Shown piece after piece: positions 62,116 through 64,000 of a DNA stretch of 64,000 nucleotides (positions are counted from its first letter, which is position 1; the number at the start of each line of letters is the position of its first letter). Below the pieces are notes generated by a model. That model did no database searches and was not told where the DNA came from. It saw only the letters and a list, made by a program, of their open reading frames with translations. A program made the position numbers and the translations under genes. Origin of the DNA: Pedobacter glucosidilyticus DSM 23534 (lineage in GTDB: Bacteria > Bacteroidota > Bacteroidia > Sphingobacteriales > Sphingobacteriaceae); contig NZ_KE384311.1 of assembly GCF_000425145.1 (NCBI RefSeq), forward strand, positions 292,542 through 356,541, read 5' to 3'.

Positions 62116-63018
62116 TTACTTCTGCTGATTAACATTAACAGGTAGAGCCAATTTTGTTGGGTCTATAAACAGTTCATCACTAATATCTGGCTTGTTTTGC
62201 AGTTTCACATTTTCTTGCAATTGCCATTTACCATTTTTAAAACGATAGGTATCATAACTTAAATCGGGCCCATACATAGAAGGTATGCCTGCCATTTCTT
62301 CATTTGGTACAGCTAAATGATCTAATACAATCAATTTATCATCCTTATCATAACGTAAAAGCATAGAAACGCTACTGCTATAATCAAATATTTTACGGTT
62401 TAAGAAAAGTTTACTTTTCGCATCATCCTGTAATACGGGTTTACCAAAAACTGCATCTTTTCCGCTAAAAGATAGTATCTCTATTACTTTAGATGAAGTG
62501 GTTAAAGATTTCCCCTTCCATCCTAACAAAATATAATAAGGGTCTTTGATGCCCAAAACCGGTATAATTTGATAATAAACCGCTCCGTACCACTGCTTGT
62601 TAGCTAAAATCAAATTGTTATCAAGGATTTCTGAAGTTTTATCTGTTAGCGGAATAAGTTCTAACTGTTGAGGATTATTCAATTGTATAGCGCCATAATA
62701 CCTAAAAGAGCCATCCTCTAACATCAAAAACCAAGTAAAGAGCTTAAACTTTTTATCATCAGCAGTTTTTACTGTGATGTATCTCGATAAGCTATCAAAA
62801 GGATAAGTGAAAGAGTTTTTCTCTTTTAAAGCACTGATTAAAGTTCTTACAAATTGGTAATTCGCTTTGATGCGATTTTGCTCTAGCGAATCGTTAGTCA
62901 TCACTTCCCCTAACTTTTGAAGGCTAAGCTCGTAACTCTGCATCGTTTCTGGCTTAAGCTGAGCAAAAAGGCTATGAAACCCTAAAAATAAGACAGTTAA
63001 AATACTGTAAAACTTCAT
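62116..63018 (-). CDS. Uncharacterised exported protein
   Basis: A 300-residue protein with a signal peptide (about 1-19, ending FHSLFAQ). The mature part is rich in short beta-type segments (RYYGAIQLNN, YYQIIPVLGIKDPYYILLGWKGKS, SVSMLLRYDKDDKLIVLDHL, YDTYRFKNGKWQ), suggesting a beta-sheet domain in the periplasm or at the outer membrane. I do not recognise a family. Its ATG directly follows the thiolase stop with no gap, so the two are co-transcribed, although nothing in the sequence links their functions. Confidence 0.8.
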   Translation of the reverse strand: MKFYSILTVLFLGFHSLFAQLKPETMQSYELSLQKLGEVMTNDSLEQNRIKANYQFVRTLISALKEKNSFTYPFDSLSRYITVKTADDKKFKLFTWFLMLEDGSFRYYGAIQLNNPQQLELIPLTDKTSEILDNNLILANKQWYGAVYYQIIPVLGIKDPYYILLGWKGKSLTTSSKVIEILSFSGKDAVFGKPVLQDDAKSKLFLNRKIFDYSSSVSMLLRYDKDDKLIVLDHLAVPNEEMAGIPSMYGPDLSYDTYRFKNGKWQLQENVKLQNKPDISDELFIDPTKLALPVNVNQQK

Positions 63019-64000
63019 TTATGTATGATTTTGAATAACTATAGCACTAGCACCACCACCGCCGTTGCAAATACCAGCAACACCATAACGAGCATTATTT
63101 TGTTTTAATATATGGATAAGCGTTACCAAGATACGAGCACCAGACGCCCCCAATGGATGCCCCAAAGATACTGCCCCACCTTTAATATTTACTTTATTTT
63201 CTGCTAAGCTTAAAGCCTGATTATTTGCTAAAGCTACTACAGAAAAAGCTTCGTTAATTTCAAAAAAATCAATATCTGATATTTTTAAGCTTGCCTTTTG
63301 CAATGCCAAAGGAATTGCTTTAGCAGGAGCTGTGGTAAACCATTCTGGACTTTGTTGCGCATCTGCAAAAGAAACAATCTGGGCTAAAGGCGTTAAACCT
63401 AATGCTAATGCCTTTTCTTTGCTCATTAAAACAAGTGCTGCTGCACCATCATTTAAGGTAGAGGCATTGGCAGCTGTAACAGTACCGTCTTTTTTAAATA
63501 CTGGTTTTAGGTTAGGGATTTTGTCAAAAAATACTTGAGAAATTTCTTCATCTGTAGCTATAGCTATTTCATTTCCTTTTTTATCTGTTAGCCTTATCGG
63601 GATGATTTCATCAGTAAATAAACCATCAGCAGTGGCTTGTTGAGACCTTTTATAAGATTGTATGGCATAAGCATCCTGCTCTTCCCTACTGATGTTACAT
63701 TCGCTAGCGCAAAGTTCTGCAGCGCTACCCATGTGGTAATTGTTATAAACATCCCACAAACCATCTTTTACCAAACCATCTGTCAACTGGCCATGCCCTA
63801 GTCGATAACCATTTCTTGCTTTATCTAAGTAATAAGGCACATTACTCATGCTTTCCATTCCGCCTGCCACAACAATATCTTTATCTCCCGAGGCTATGGC
63901 TTGTGCAGCCAACATCACCGCTTTCATACCCGATGCACATACTTTATTGATGGTAGTTGCCGGAATATCTGGCAAGCCTGCAAATTTTGCCGCTTGTGTA
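63019..64000 (-). CDS. Acetyl-CoA acetyltransferase (thiolase), cut by window end
   Basis: Cytoplasmic thiolase that condenses or cleaves acyl-CoA (acetoacetyl-CoA level). Only the C-terminal part is in the window: the frame remains open through 64000, reading FAGLPDIPATTINKVCASG, so the true start lies beyond. The active-site cysteine is in NKVCASGMKAVMLAA; the second histidine-bearing block is GGAVSLGHPLGASGAR and the final cysteine is in CNGGGGAS. The methionine at 63975 is internal, not the start. Confidence 0.95.
   Translation of the reverse strand, partial: TQAAKFAGLPDIPATTINKVCASGMKAVMLAAQAIASGDKDIVVAGGMESMSNVPYYLDKARNGYRLGHGQLTDGLVKDGLWDVYNNYHMGSAAELCASECNISREEQDAYAIQSYKRSQQATADGLFTDEIIPIRLTDKKGNEIAIATDEEISQVFFDKIPNLKPVFKKDGTVTAANASTLNDGAAALVLMSKEKALALGLTPLAQIVSFADAQQSPEWFTTAPAKAIPLALQKASLKISDIDFFEINEAFSVVALANNQALSLAENKVNIKGGAVSLGHPLGASGARILVTLIHILKQNNARYGVAGICNGGGGASAIVIQNHT

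Overview
The window looks like a chromosomal piece of a Bacteroidota bacterium, most likely a Sphingobacteriaceae/Pedobacter-type organism. The signs are low GC content, SusC/SusD pairs, type IX secretion (T9SS) C-terminal domains, a MurF-alanine racemase fusion, few Shine-Dalgarno sequences, and promoters of the TTTG-N18/19-TAnnTTTG kind, seen most clearly in front of the tRNA genes. The family placement is inference from gene content; no rRNA is present.

Region 1 (1-5400): ddl on the minus strand, then a tightly packed plus-strand operon of envelope genes: PASTA protein, rhodanese, MltG, YbgC-like thioesterase, YihY-like membrane protein and a cupin. Region 2 (5465-12000): tRNA-Ser(UGA), a 1929-residue surface protein built of three seven-bladed propellers with a T9SS tail, and a decayed HigA-like antitoxin. 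The 3' part of the tRNA-Ser plus its terminator recurs as a degenerate copy at about 11917-12000, so this stretch may be an islet at the tRNA. Region 3 (12119-13245): an MmcQ/YjbR protein and a LuxR-type response regulator that lacks its phosphoacceptor aspartate.

Region 4 (13422-30378, all minus) is a polysaccharide utilization locus that fits glycosaminoglycan use: a T9SS-exported PL8 lyase, a second T9SS protein, SusC, SusD, a DUF5017-like lipoprotein, GH88 unsaturated glucuronyl hydrolase, GH3, GH20 and a CBM9-like protein. The lyase would make unsaturated disaccharides at the surface, SusCD would import them, GH88 would remove the unsaturated uronate, and GH20 (perhaps GH3) would handle hexosamine. 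No sulfatase is present in the window. Region 5 (30641-42367, minus) has an SSS sugar symporter, a Gfo/Idh/MocA oxidoreductase, and a tight operon of GH78 rhamnosidase, GH43-like propeller enzyme, GH2, GH141-like beta-helix enzyme and an exported rhamnose mutarotase-like lipoprotein. It suggests rhamnose-containing glycans but has no SusCD of its own.

Region 6 (42590-64000) is mostly housekeeping: an outer-membrane barrel protein, a DUF6807 protein, lepA, folD, a DUF6364/PIN toxin-antitoxin pair, DUF502, murF-alr, recX, a duplicated tRNA-Gly/tRNA-Leu block, tRNA-Ser(GCU), a PgpH-like 7TM-HD phosphodiesterase, ruvB, an SGNH esterase, a GT2 glycosyltransferase, two POT peptide transporters, an unknown exported protein and a thiolase cut by the window end.

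Intergenic DNA holds several repeats: period-7 tandem repeats, an 18-bp palindrome, a REP-like inverted repeat and an unexplained GC-rich element before ruvB.
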